Source: Streptomyces sp. CoH27 (GTDB taxonomy: Bacteria; Actinomycetota; Actinomycetes; Streptomycetales; Streptomycetaceae). From it: a stretch of DNA of 64,000 nt. The position numbers and the translations under genes were made by a program. The notes beneath the pieces are model-generated. The model did not search any database and was not told the DNA's origin. It saw only the letters and a program-made list of their open reading frames with translations. Shown here in pieces: positions 50,824 to 61,991 of the stretch. The stretch is from NCBI RefSeq assembly GCF_020181035.1, contig NZ_JAIQYY010000015.1, positions 168,800 through 232,799 of the forward strand, in the 5' to 3' direction. Position 1 is the first letter of the stretch. Each line of letters opens with the position of its first letter.

Positions 50824-51327
50824 CTACCGGTCGGCAACCCTCATCTCGAACCATGTGGTCTTGCCCCGCGGCAGCAGGTCCACGCCCCACCGGTCCGACA
50901 GCTTGTCCACGAGGAACAGCCCGCGCCCGCTGACGTCCAGTTCCTGCACCGGCATCAGGCAGGGCAGCCCGCGCGAGGGATCGCGGACCTCCACCCGGAT
51001 CCAGCCGGGGCGGCGGCGCATCCTCAGGCCGAAGACGCGGGCGCCGGTGTGCCGTACGGCGTTGCCGACCAGTTCCGACACGAGTAAGACGGTGTCCTCG
51101 GTGAGCTTGGGGGTCAGCCGCCAGGTGCGCAGGACGACGACCTGGGCGAGCCTGCGGGCGGTGGCCGCGGATTCCGGCCGGGACGGCAGCGGGACCTCCG
51201 CCTCCGTCGGGTTGCCGAACAGTTCGAGCGCTTTGAGCGCCTGTTCGTCCTCCACCCCGGGCGACCAGCGTGCCGCGGCCGCACGACTGTGTCCCCGTGG
51301 CTGTTCGATGCCCTCCAGCCCCGCCAT
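50824..51327 (-). CDS. HATPase_c anti-sigma-factor-like ATP-binding protein
   Basis: From ATG 51327 (MAGLEGIEQPRGHSRAAAA, in part) the protein has 167 residues. The GHKL fold is shown by the N-box LLVSELVGNAVRHTG and the G-box VSGRGLFLVDKLSDRWG. Single-domain HATPases of this type in Streptomyces act as anti-sigma factors or switch kinases for SigB-like systems. Codon 81 is TTA (bases 51085-51087, in VLLVSEL), marking it as bldA-dependent. No sigma or anti-anti-sigma gene is adjacent. Confidence 0.85.
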   Translation of the reverse strand: MAGLEGIEQPRGHSRAAAARWSPGVEDEQALKALELFGNPTEAEVPLPSRPESAATARRLAQVVVLRTWRLTPKLTEDTVLLVSELVGNAVRHTGARVFGLRMRRRPGWIRVEVRDPSRGLPCLMPVQELDVSGRGLFLVDKLSDRWGVDLLPRGKTTWFEMRVADR

Positions 51328-51626
51328 GCCCCCATGATGGCGGCCCGGAGCCGTCTTGGGGGCCGTTCCGGAGGAATACGCCCCCCTCGCGCCCCCGCTT
51401 CGCATCGAGCGACTGGCATATGCCGAGGGCATGCCAGAGGCCGGTGCACCCTCGTCGACCTGCGCGGAAGGCTCGGTTCCGGGCAATCGTCAGGCTCCCT
51501 CGACAGCACAGGCTTAAGGTTGCCTTAAGGCTCCCATAAACCGCCCCATCGAGGGACCCGGATGAGACGACGCGTCAATTGCAAGGGGACCCACGGGAGT
51601 TACGGCACACTTCACACCGCTGACGC
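51328..51626. other. Intergenic region with two inverted repeats
   Basis: No gene is supported in these 299 bases. CTGGCAT and ATGCCAG face each other across 11 bases (about 51411-51435), and CTTAAGG/CCTTAAG (about 51512-51529) is a second palindrome. Either may be an operator or terminator for the HATPase or enoyl-CoA hydratase genes. Confidence 0.4.
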
Positions 51627-52394
51627 TCAGCGGAACTTTGCCTTGCCCGGCCCCTCCTCCACGAAGCTGCGCATGCCGATCTCGCGGTCCTCGGTGGCGA
51701 ACAGGCCCGCGAACCAGTTCCGCTCGACGGCGAGTCCGGTGTCGATGTCGGTCTCCAGCCCCGTGTCGACCGCCTCCTTCGCGGCGCGCAGGGCGATCGC
51801 GGGACCCTGGGCGAGCTTCGCGGCCCAGGCGTGCGCCTGCTCGTACACCTCGGCGGCCGGCACGACCCGGTCCACCAGGCCGATCGCGAGCGCCTCGTCG
51901 GCCCTGACCTGACGGCCCGTGAAGATGAGGTCCTTGGCCTTGGAAGGGCCGATCAGCCGGGGCAGCCGCTGGGTGCCGCCGGCGCCCGGGATCAGGCCGA
52001 GCAGGATCTCGGGCTGGCCGAGCTTGGCGTTGTCGGCGGCGATACGGAAGTCGGCGCACAGGGCCAGTTCGCAGCCGCCGCCGAGGGCGTAGCCGGTGAC
52101 GGCCGCGACGACGGGCTTGGGGATGCGGGCCACGGCCGTGAAGGCGTCCTGGAGGCCGCGGGAGCGCAGGATCATCGCGGTGTGATCCATGTTCTGCATC
52201 TCCTTGATGTCCGCGCCCGCCGCGAACACCCGCTCACCGCCGTAGATCACCACGGCGCGCACGTCGTCGCGGCGCGTGACCTCCTCGGCGAGTTCCTTGA
52301 GCCGGTCCTGGGTGGCGACGTCGAGCGCGTTCATCGGCGGACGGTCGAGGCGCAGGGTGCCGACGCCTTCGGCGACTTCGAGATTCACGGTCAT
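51627..52394 (-). CDS. Enoyl-CoA hydratase/isomerase (crotonase family)
   Basis: The 255-residue protein has crotonase signatures. The oxyanion-hole segment GADIKEMQNMD and the IPKPVVAAVTGYALGGGCELAL block (in pieces) carry the second oxyanion residue, followed by the Glu-bearing GLIPGAGGTQRLPRLIG. Those Glu residues (in GGGCELAL and nearby) fit hydratase activity in fatty-acid or amino-acid breakdown. It is cytoplasmic and stands alone between the HATPase and L,D-transpeptidase genes. Confidence 0.9.
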   Translation of the reverse strand: MTVNLEVAEGVGTLRLDRPPMNALDVATQDRLKELAEEVTRRDDVRAVVIYGGERVFAAGADIKEMQNMDHTAMILRSRGLQDAFTAVARIPKPVVAAVTGYALGGGCELALCADFRIAADNAKLGQPEILLGLIPGAGGTQRLPRLIGPSKAKDLIFTGRQVRADEALAIGLVDRVVPAAEVYEQAHAWAAKLAQGPAIALRAAKEAVDTGLETDIDTGLAVERNWFAGLFATEDREIGMRSFVEEGPGKAKFR

Positions 52395-52473
52395 GCCCGC
52401 AGGTTAGCGGGGGTTAACGGGAACGGGCCCGGTGCCGTAGGTCACAGCACCGGGCCCGTCGGCCGGAGAAAAG

Positions 52474-53718
52474 TCACTTCGTCCAGTCGGCCCACGACAT
52501 GTTCCACCCGTTGAACCCGTTGGCCGGGTCCACCGTGCGGTCGTTCGAGTGCTGGACCACGACCACGTCACCGATGATCGAGTGGTTGAAGAACCAGGCC
52601 GCCGGGACGGAGCCGTCGTAGCCGCCGCGCACGTCTTCGAGGCCGACGCAGCCGTGGCTGGCGTTGTAGTTGCCGAAGGCGTCGCCGCCCCAGTAGTTGC
52701 CGTGGATGAAGGTGCCGGAGGTGGTCAGGCGCATGGCGTGCGGGACGTCCTTGATGTCGTACTCGCCGCCGTAGCCGACCGTCTCGCCGTTCATCCGGGT
52801 CACGGTGAGCTTCTCGCTGATGACCATCTGGCCGTTCCAGGTGTCGTAGCCGGGCTTGCCGGTGGTGACCGGGAGGGTCTTGATGACCTTGCCGTCCTGG
52901 GTGATCTTCATCGTGTGCTTCTTGGCGTCCACGATGGAGACCTGGTTGCGGCCGATGGTGAACTTGATGGTCTTGTGCTGCTCGCCGTAGACGCCGGAGC
53001 GGCCCTCGACGCCGTCGAGGTTGAGGTCGACGGTGACCTTCGTGCCTTCCTTCCAGTACTGCTCGGGGCGGAAGTCGAGACGGTCGTTGCCGAACCAGTG
53101 GCCCTCGACGTCCACCGCCGGCTGGGTCGTGATCCTGATGGCCTTCTCGACGGCCTTCGGGTTGGTGATGCCCCGGGTGAAGTTCACGGAGAACGGCATG
53201 CCGACACCGACGGTGGAGCCGTCCTCGGGGGTGAAGTAGCCGAGGAAGGTGTTCTTCGGGGTCAGGGTGGTGAAGGTGGAGTCCTCGGCGGCCTCGCGGC
53301 CCTCGGAGTCCTTCGCGACCGCGTGCACCGAGTACTTGGTGGCGGCCGCCAGATGGCCCGACGGCGTCCAGGACGTGCCCCCGCCGGTGACGGTGCCGTC
53401 GACCTGTGCGCCCTTGGCGTCCTTGACGGTGACCTCGGTCAGCTTGCCCTGGGCGACGTCGACCTTCAGCGCGCCGCTCGTGTCCACGCCGGTGGCGCCG
53501 GACTTGGGCGTGATGGTGACGGTCGCCGTGGACTGCTGCTTGCCCTGCTGGGTGCTGGAGGCCTTGCCGTCACCGGAAGCGCCCGCGTCCTTGCCGCCGC
53601 CCCCGCCGCCGCACGCGGCGAGCGTCAGCACCAGGGCACCGGATATCAGCGCCCACCCCTTGCCCTTACGGCCCCGCCGCCCCACCGTCGACGCCCCCGA
53701 TATCGGCCGCGCGTTCAA
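52474..53718 (-). CDS. L,D-transpeptidase lipoprotein
   Basis: I choose the TTG at 53718 (MNARPISGASTVG), with GGGGAG 5 bases upstream. The frame continues further upstream with no clear site. A lipobox LTLAAC puts the lipidated Cys near residue 36. One or two Ig-like domains follow (KVDVAQGKLTEVTVKDAKGA in part, then FTPEDGSTVGVGMPFSVNF in part). The C-terminal YkuD domain has the catalytic His-x-Cys in HGNYWGGDAF...SHGCVGLEDV. Such enzymes crosslink peptidoglycan 3-3 or anchor proteins. It has the Ldt architecture with extra Ig domains typical of actinobacteria. Confidence 0.85.
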   Translation of the reverse strand: MNARPISGASTVGRRGRKGKGWALISGALVLTLAACGGGGGGKDAGASGDGKASSTQQGKQQSTATVTITPKSGATGVDTSGALKVDVAQGKLTEVTVKDAKGAQVDGTVTGGGTSWTPSGHLAAATKYSVHAVAKDSEGREAAEDSTFTTLTPKNTFLGYFTPEDGSTVGVGMPFSVNFTRGITNPKAVEKAIRITTQPAVDVEGHWFGNDRLDFRPEQYWKEGTKVTVDLNLDGVEGRSGVYGEQHKTIKFTIGRNQVSIVDAKKHTMKITQDGKVIKTLPVTTGKPGYDTWNGQMVISEKLTVTRMNGETVGYGGEYDIKDVPHAMRLTTSGTFIHGNYWGGDAFGNYNASHGCVGLEDVRGGYDGSVPAAWFFNHSIIGDVVVVQHSNDRTVDPANGFNGWNMSWADWTK

Positions 53719-54173
53719 GTCGTCTCCCCTCGCGTCGGACCTGCTCAGGCCCGCTCCCCACCACACTTGTGCGCGCATATTAACCGCCTGGTTTTGAGCG
53801 GAGTGTCAGGTGAATGTCACCGTTCCGTCGCAGATTCCGCCCGGACCGGACGTTCCTCCCCCTTTAACTTCACCGCGCTGCCCGCTTTCCACTCCTGCCA
53901 GGTCGTGTTCCAGCCGCCGAGGCCGTTGCCGGCGCGGCCCCCGCGCGCCGTGCACGTCCGTGTACGTGCCGCACGCGGGCCTCCGCGAACCGGCCCGCCC
54001 GGGGGAAACGTGAGTGCGACGCACGCACTGGGCAGAAGAGAGGGAAGGACGACACGCTGGGGAGCCGCCGCGCCCGTGTGGGAGCCGTAGGGGCGCAGCC
54101 GTAGCGGAGGCCCGAAGGGGCTGCTCCGGTACGGCGGACTGCGCCGCCCCTTTGTTGAAAGAGGGGCCGAGAG
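53719..54173. other. Intergenic region between the divergent L,D-transpeptidase and glgX genes
   Basis: No protein-coding frame is supported. Around 54100-54160 the sequence GGGAGCCGTAGGGGCGCAGCC and related GC hairpins (GGGGCTGC..., CGCCGCCCC) could be the 5' untranslated region of glgX. Around 53830-54000 it resembles pseudo-coding GC-rich DNA without a family match. Promoters for both genes should lie here but were not placed. Confidence 0.5.
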
Positions 54174-56423
<2,250 letters not shown>

Positions 56424-56448
56424 GTGACGGTGATCCGGCCGGCTTCGC

Positions 56449-57093
56449 TCAGCCCAGGATCCCCCGGTCGTATCCCACCGCCACCGCCGCCGCGCGGTCG
56501 TTGACGCCCAGTTTGGCGTAGAGGTGGGTGAGGTGGGTCTTGACCGTGGCCTCGCTGATGAAGAGTTCGCGGGCGATCTCGCGGTTGGACGTGCCCCTGG
56601 CGACCAGGGCCAGGACCTCGCGTTCGCGGGCCGAGAGGGGTTCGCCCGCCGGGGTGCGGGGGGTGCGGACCGCGTGGACCAGCCGGGAGGCGACCGCCGG
56701 GGAGAGGACCGTACGGCCCTCGGCGGCGGCGCGGACGGCGGTGAACAGCTCGTCACGCGGGGCGTCCTTGAGGAGGTAGCCGGTCGCGCCCGCCTCGATC
56801 GCGGGGAGGGTGTCGGAGTCGGTGTCGTAGGTGGTCAGGACCAGCACCTTGGCGCGGGCGCCCCGGCCGGTCAGCTCGCGGATCGCGTCGACACCCGAGC
56901 CACCGGGCATCCGCAGGTCCATCAGGATCACGTCCGGGTCCAGGGCGGCGGCGCGGGCCACCGCCTCAACGCCGCTCGCGGCCTCCCCGAGCACCCGGAA
57001 GCCGGGCGCGGACTCGAACATGCCGCGCAGGCCGTCGCGGACGACCGGGTGGTCGTCGACGATCAGCAGGGAAATCACAGTCTCAGCGGTCAT
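56449..57093 (-). CDS. LuxR-type response regulator
   Basis: The 214-residue regulator has a receiver domain with phosphoacceptor Asp59 (DPDVILMDLRM) and conserved IVDDHP at 11-16, and a C-terminal LuxR helix-turn-helix (LSAREREVLALVARGTSNREI in part). It is coupled to the histidine kinase, whose end overlaps its start by 11 bases, and to the ABC genes of the same operon. It probably controls the ABC transporter or cell-envelope stress genes. Confidence 0.92.
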   Translation of the reverse strand: MTAETVISLLIVDDHPVVRDGLRGMFESAPGFRVLGEAASGVEAVARAAALDPDVILMDLRMPGGSGVDAIRELTGRGARAKVLVLTTYDTDSDTLPAIEAGATGYLLKDAPRDELFTAVRAAAEGRTVLSPAVASRLVHAVRTPRTPAGEPLSAREREVLALVARGTSNREIARELFISEATVKTHLTHLYAKLGVNDRAAAVAVGYDRGILG

Positions 57094-58333
57094 CGCGCAC
57101 CAACGGTACGCGAGCCGACAGCGCCGTGCCGTGCCCCGGTTCCGACTCGATCGTCAGCGAGCCCGCGATGCGCTCGGCGCGGGCCCGCATCCCGTCCAGG
57201 CCGAAGCCTCCGGTACGGGTACGGGGCGGTACGGCGGCCGGGTCGAAGCCCGTGCCGTCGTCGCGGATGTCCAGCGTGACCTCGTCGCCCATGAAAGACA
57301 GGGTCACCCCGACGCGGGTCGCGCGGGCGTGCCGGGAGGCGTTGGACAGGGCCTCCTGGGCGATGCGCAGCAGCGTCGCCGAGACCTCGTCGTGCAGCTG
57401 CTCGGCGGTGCCCGTGACGGTGAACTCGGCCCGTACACCGACCCGTTCACCCCATTCCCCGACCGTCTTCTTCAGCGCCTCGGGCAGCCCGTCGGCCGCG
57501 AGGGCCACCGGCGCCAGGTTGTGCACCGAGCGGCGGGCCTCGCCCAAGCTGTGCCGGGCCAGGGCCGAGGCGCGCTCCAGGTGGGTGCGGGCGGTGGTGA
57601 GATCGGGGGCGTTGGCCACGACCTGGAGCTGGGCGATGATCCCGGTCAGGCCCTGGGCGATGGTGTCGTGGATCTCGGCGGCGAGCCGGCGCCGCTCGTC
57701 GGCGACGCCTGCCTCCCTCGCCTGGACGAGGAGTTGGGCGTGCAGGGCCGCGTTCTCGTCCAGGGCCTGCTGCAACGCCGTGTTGGTGCGCTCCAGTTCG
57801 GCGATGGTGTCGGCCTGGACGACGGCGCGGGTCTGCTCCTGCAGGGCGTACCGGGTGAACACGGTGACCATGCCCATGTTGACGGCCAGGACGAGGAAGA
57901 AGCCGATCCAGAGGATCAGCCCGCGCGGCGGCCAGCCGCCGATCTCGCTGCCGGCCATGGTGACCGCGGTCAGGAAGAGACCGGGCATCACCAGTCGGCG
58001 CGGCAGTTCCCGGGCCGCGGTGTAGTAGCCGGTCACGGCGTAGAAGGCGAAGAACGGGTTGGCCCAGGTCAGCACGAAGGCGATGGCCCAGCGCAGCAAG
58101 TAGAGGCAGACACCGGTCCGGCTCGGGCCCGGCTGCTTCCGCTTCACCCTTCCCCAGTACAGCTGCAGCACGACACCCGCGGGCACGAGGGCGGCGGAGA
58201 CGATCTTCCCGCGCCCGTCCATGCCGGTCAGAGGGGCGGAGATGGCCGCCGCGACGATACCGACGGCCAGCAGCGCCCAGGGCCCCCAGGTGTCGAAGGA
58301 GGCCCGAGGTTCCTGCTGCACGGCGTTCGTCAT
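57083..58333 (-). CDS. Sensor histidine kinase (NarL/DesK type)
   Basis: From ATG 58333 (MTNAVQQEPRASFDTW) the protein has 416 residues with about five transmembrane helices (about 18-165), a coiled-coil linker, and the HisKA_3/HATPase module. The phosphorylated His is His222 in EIHDTIAQGLTG, and the ATP site has the N-box EALSNASRHAR and G-box GGFGLDGMRAR. It likely senses membrane stress or an antibiotic and phosphorylates the adjacent LuxR regulator. The ABC permease gene ends 25 bases upstream. Confidence 0.92.
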   Translation of the reverse strand: MTNAVQQEPRASFDTWGPWALLAVGIVAAAISAPLTGMDGRGKIVSAALVPAGVVLQLYWGRVKRKQPGPSRTGVCLYLLRWAIAFVLTWANPFFAFYAVTGYYTAARELPRRLVMPGLFLTAVTMAGSEIGGWPPRGLILWIGFFLVLAVNMGMVTVFTRYALQEQTRAVVQADTIAELERTNTALQQALDENAALHAQLLVQAREAGVADERRRLAAEIHDTIAQGLTGIIAQLQVVANAPDLTTARTHLERASALARHSLGEARRSVHNLAPVALAADGLPEALKKTVGEWGERVGVRAEFTVTGTAEQLHDEVSATLLRIAQEALSNASRHARATRVGVTLSFMGDEVTLDIRDDGTGFDPAAVPPRTRTGGFGLDGMRARAERIAGSLTIESEPGHGTALSARVPLVRDDR

Positions 58334-58358
58334 GCCCCCAGTGTCCGGCACGGCCCGC

Positions 58359-59093
58359 TCACTCCCAGCGGAACCAGCGCGCGGCACCGGCGGTGAGCAG
58401 GACCGTCCACGCCGCGAGCACGCCCAGGTGCCCCCAGCCGGGCCAGTTCCCGGCGGCGGCCTGGTCCAGGGCACGGGCGGCCGCGCCGAACGGGGTCAGC
58501 TCGACCACCCGGGCCAGCGCGTGCGGCATGGACTGCACCGGGATCCACACGCCGGCGCAGAACATCATCGGGAAGAACACCGCCGTGCCGATCGCGCCCG
58601 CGATCTTCGTGGTGCGGGACAGCGCGGAGACGACGGAGCCGAGGGCGAGCGCGGCCGCCGCCGCGAGCAGCAGGGCCAGCAGATAGCCGGCCGGCTGCCG
58701 GGGCAGCGTCACGCCGAAGGCGAGGCGGCCGACCGTGAGCGCGAGCAGGGCCGAGGCCAGTGCGACCGCGCCCTGCACGGTCATCTGTGCCGACAGCAGG
58801 GCCGAGGGCCGTACCGGGGTGACGGCCATGCGGCGCAGGATGCCCCGTTCCCGGTAGCCGGTCAGGACCTGCGGCAGCGCCTGCACCCCGGACATGATCA
58901 GGGCGATCAGCACGGCGATGGGCACATAGGCGTCGACCGGCCGCAGCCCGCCCAGCGCCGTGTCGGCGTGCCGGAACGACGGGATGGAGCCGAGGATCGC
59001 CAGCAGCAGCGTCGGGAACAGGAAGATCCAGAAGACGGCGCCCGGTTCGCGGCGGAACAGCCGGAACTCGGTGCGCAGGACGGCGGTGTTCAC
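58359..59093 (-). CDS. ABC-2 type transporter permease
   Basis: The 244-residue protein has an N-terminal ABC2_membrane pattern (LFRREPGAVFWIFLFPTLLL in part) and six predicted helices with no ATPase motif. It pairs with the ATPase whose end overlaps its start by 4 bases. Exporters of this DrrB/NodJ type move drugs or lipids out of the cell. Confidence 0.9.
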   Translation of the reverse strand: MNTAVLRTEFRLFRREPGAVFWIFLFPTLLLAILGSIPSFRHADTALGGLRPVDAYVPIAVLIALIMSGVQALPQVLTGYRERGILRRMAVTPVRPSALLSAQMTVQGAVALASALLALTVGRLAFGVTLPRQPAGYLLALLLAAAAALALGSVVSALSRTTKIAGAIGTAVFFPMMFCAGVWIPVQSMPHALARVVELTPFGAAARALDQAAAGNWPGWGHLGVLAAWTVLLTAGAARWFRWE

Positions 59094-60013
59094 GCGGCTT
59101 CCTCCGGGGTGCGGTTGTTGTCGGTCAGGTCGAGGAACGCGTCGTCCAGCGTCGCGTCGACGACCCGCAGTTGGTGTGCGGTGATGTGGTGGCGGGCGAG
59201 CAGGGTGATGACGGCGTTCACGGTCTCGTCGGTGCCGGACAGGGTGATCCGGTCGTCCTTGTACGCGACCGAGGCGAGCGCGGGCAGCGCGGCCAGGTCA
59301 CGCTCGTCCAGCGGTGCGGACGGGGTGAAGCTGATGACGGTGGCGCCCGCCGAACGGCGGATGAGCCCGGCGGGGGTGTCCAGCGCGGCGATCCGTCCCT
59401 TGTCGATGACGGCGATCCGGTCGCACAGCCGCTGCGCCTCCTCCATGAAGTGGGTGACGAGCAGCACGGTGACCCCGCTCGCGCGGACGTCCTCGATGAG
59501 CTGCCAGGTGTCGCGCCGGGCGCGCGGATCCAGGCCTGTGGTCAGCTCGTCCAGCACCACGACCCGGGGATCGCCGACGAGCGCCAGCGCGATGAACAGC
59601 CGCTGCTGCTGCCCGCCGGACAGCTTGCCGAACCGGGTGCCGAGCTTGTCGGTCAGGCCGAGCCGTTCGGCGAGCGGCCGCCAGTCGGCGGGACGCGGGT
59701 AGAAGGCCGCGTACAGCTCCAGTGCCTCCCGGACGGTGAGCTTGGCCTGGAGTTCGCTCTGCTGGAGCTGGGCGCCCAGCACCCGGGCGACCTTCTCGTG
59801 GTCGGCGACGGGGTCGTACCCGGTGACCCGGACCCGGCCGCCGTCGGGGACCCGCAGCCCCTCGACACACTCGACGGTGGTGGTCTTGCCGGCGCCGTTC
59901 GGGCCGAGGATCCCGAAGATCTCGCCCTCCTCGACGGCGAAGGAGACACCGTCGACCACGGCCCGGCCGCCGTACGACTTACGCAGATCGGTGACTTCGA
60001 TGACGGATGGCAT
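59090..60013 (-). CDS. ABC transporter ATPase (DrrA/NodI type)
   Basis: From ATG 60013 (MPSVIEVTDLRKSYGG) the 307-residue ATPase has Walker A GPNGAGKTT, signature LSGGQQQRL, Walker B VVVLDELTTGLD and the DrrA-type C-terminal extension (about 230-307). It is the first gene of the ATPase-permease-kinase-regulator operon, an architecture common in drug or envelope-stress response. A palindrome GGTCCTAGGACC lies about 95 bases upstream in the region shared with the divergent exporter. Confidence 0.93.
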   Translation of the reverse strand: MPSVIEVTDLRKSYGGRAVVDGVSFAVEEGEIFGILGPNGAGKTTTVECVEGLRVPDGGRVRVTGYDPVADHEKVARVLGAQLQQSELQAKLTVREALELYAAFYPRPADWRPLAERLGLTDKLGTRFGKLSGGQQQRLFIALALVGDPRVVVLDELTTGLDPRARRDTWQLIEDVRASGVTVLLVTHFMEEAQRLCDRIAVIDKGRIAALDTPAGLIRRSAGATVISFTPSAPLDERDLAALPALASVAYKDDRITLSGTDETVNAVITLLARHHITAHQLRVVDATLDDAFLDLTDNNRTPEEAA

Positions 60014-60106
60014 GCTTCGAGAATCCCGGTCGGACGGGGTCCGCCACATCGGCCGGCCCGCTCGAAGCCGCATCAGCCGATCGGTTGATACCGCCCTACG
60101 ACCTCG

Positions 60107-60118
60107 GGTCCTAGGACC
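60107..60118. promoter_or_regulatory. Perfect palindrome between two divergent ABC operons
   Basis: GGTCCTAGGACC is a perfect 12-bp palindrome, with TTGATA 17 bases to its left, in the 169-base gap between the DrrA-type operon and the heterodimeric exporter. It is a candidate operator or the -10 region of the exporter. Confidence 0.45.
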
Positions 60119-60182
60119 AGCGGCGGAGCCGGGTCCGGCCGAAACTCGGTGGGCGTTGTCAGTGCCGGTCCGTACGCTCGCG

Positions 60183-61991
60183 ATGATGCCCACGACACGT
60201 GCAACCACCGAGGACCGTTCCGCCGTACGCACGCTCCTGCGGCTGTGGCCGTATGTACGCCCCGTGCGCGCCCGCCTGTTCACGGCGGCCTTCGTCGCCA
60301 TAGTCGCCTCCTGTACGGGGCTGGTGATCCCGCTCGTCCTGAAGTGGATGGTGGACGGGCCGGTCGCCGACCGGGACCCGGGCGGGGTGTGGCTCGGCGC
60401 GCTGTACCTGCTCCTGCTGGGCATCGCCGAGGCGCTGCTGTTCGGGCTGCGCCGGTGGCTGGTGGCCCGCCCGCTGTCCCATGTGGAGGCGGAGATGCGG
60501 GCGGGGCTGTACGGGCATCTGCAGCGGCTCCCGGTGGCCTTCCACGACCGCTGGGCCTCGGGCCAGCTGCTGTCCCGGGGCACCACGGACCTGATGCTGC
60601 TGCGCCAGTTCCTCGCCTTCCCGCTGACGTTCCTGCTGGTCAACGGCGTGACCATCCTGGTCGGCGTGGTGATCATGCTGGTCCAGGACTGGGTGCTGGG
60701 GCTGGTCATCCTCGGTCCCACGCTCCCCGTGATGTGGACCTGCGCGGTCTTCGAACGGCGGTACGCGACGGTGGCCCGGCGGGCGCAGGACCAGGTCGGC
60801 GATCTGACGACGGTGGTCGAGGAGAGCGTGCTCGGCATCCGCGTCATCAAGGGCTTCGGCCGCCACCGCAGCCAGGCGCGGGCGTTCCGCGAGCTCGCGG
60901 TCACCCTGCGCGGCACGGAGCTGCGCAAGGCCCGGATGCTGGCCGTCATCTGGGGCGTCATCGTCACGCTGCCCGAACTGGCGATCGGGGTGGCGTTGGT
61001 GCTGGGGGCCGTGCGGGTGGCCGACGGGGGGCTGTCGGCGGGGACGCTGGTGGCCTTTCTGAGTACGGCCCTTGCGCTGCGCTGGCCCGTGGACTCCATC
61101 GGCTTCCTGCTGGCGATGAGTCAGGAGGCGGCCACGGCCACGGAGCGGTACTTCGAGGTGATGGACGAGGTGCCGGAGGACGACTCCACCGCGGTGGCCG
61201 GGGGCGCTCGCCCGCGCTCACGGGATTCCGCCGGACTCCGCTTCGAGAACGTCTCGTTCCGCTACCCCGACGCACCCCCCGGCTCCCCTCCCCTCCTCAC
61301 CGGTATCGACCTCCACCTGCGCCCCGGCGAGTCCATGGCCCTGGTCGGCGCCACCGGCAGCGGGAAGACGACGCTCACCGCGCTCGTGCCGCGGCTGCAC
61401 GAAGTCACCTCCGGACGGATCACGCTGGACGGCGTGGACATCACCGAGCTGCCCCGCGAGGAGCTGCGCGCCAGGGTCGCCGTCGCCTTCGAGGAGCCGA
61501 CCCTCTTCTCGGCGAGCGTCGGCGAGAACGTCCTCATGGGCGCCCGGCCCGACGCGGGGAAGCCGGAGTTGGAGCGGGCGCTGGCGGTCGCGCAGGCCGG
61601 TTTCGCGCAGGCCCTCCCCCAGGGCACCGACACCCGCGTCGGCGAGCAGGGCCTCAGCCTGTCCGGCGGCCAGCGGCAGCGCCTCGCCCTGGCGCGGGCG
61701 GTCGTCGGCAGACCGGAGTTCCTCGTGCTGGACGACCCGCTGTCCGCCCTGGACGTGCACACGGAGGCGGCCGTGGAGGCGGCACTGCGCCAGGTCCTCG
61801 CCGACACCACCGCCCTGATCGTGGCCCACCGCCCCTCCACGGTGCTGCTCGCCGACCGGGTCGCCCTGCTCTCGGGCGGCCGGATCGCCGCCGTCGGCAC
61901 CCATCACGAACTGCTGCGCGCCAACGCCGAGTACGCGCATCTGATGTCCGGAGAATCCGCGTACTCCGGGGATACGGAGGACTCCCGTTGA
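60183..61991 (+). CDS. Heterodimeric ABC exporter, subunit 1 (degenerate ATP site)
   Basis: From ATG 60183 (MMPTTRATTEDRSAVRTLL in part) the protein has 602 residues. Six transmembrane helices come first, then a nucleotide-binding domain with Walker A GATGSGKTT, signature LSGGQRQRLALARAVV and Walker B LVLDDPLSALD. The catalytic Glu after Walker B is Asp, the mark of the degenerate site in heterodimers such as BmrCD or TM287/288. No Shine-Dalgarno sequence is visible, so it may be leaderless. The second subunit gene overlaps its stop. Confidence 0.92.
   Translation: MMPTTRATTEDRSAVRTLLRLWPYVRPVRARLFTAAFVAIVASCTGLVIPLVLKWMVDGPVADRDPGGVWLGALYLLLLGIAEALLFGLRRWLVARPLSHVEAEMRAGLYGHLQRLPVAFHDRWASGQLLSRGTTDLMLLRQFLAFPLTFLLVNGVTILVGVVIMLVQDWVLGLVILGPTLPVMWTCAVFERRYATVARRAQDQVGDLTTVVEESVLGIRVIKGFGRHRSQARAFRELAVTLRGTELRKARMLAVIWGVIVTLPELAIGVALVLGAVRVADGGLSAGTLVAFLSTALALRWPVDSIGFLLAMSQEAATATERYFEVMDEVPEDDSTAVAGGARPRSRDSAGLRFENVSFRYPDAPPGSPPLLTGIDLHLRPGESMALVGATGSGKTTLTALVPRLHEVTSGRITLDGVDITELPREELRARVAVAFEEPTLFSASVGENVLMGARPDAGKPELERALAVAQAGFAQALPQGTDTRVGEQGLSLSGGQRQRLALARAVVGRPEFLVLDDPLSALDVHTEAAVEAALRQVLADTTALIVAHRPSTVLLADRVALLSGGRIAAVGTHHELLRANAEYAHLMSGESAYSGDTEDSR

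Noticed and set aside
54010..54090. 26-residue frame starting GTG 54010 behind GGGGG
   Set aside because: Weak spacing, no conservation evidence, and it lies in a GC-rich stretch where short frames are common.
60149..61987. Single 1232-residue ABC protein beginning at 60149
   Set aside because: The first 613 codons of that frame are out of frame with subunit 1, whose motifs are clear; the real second protein starts at TTG 61988.
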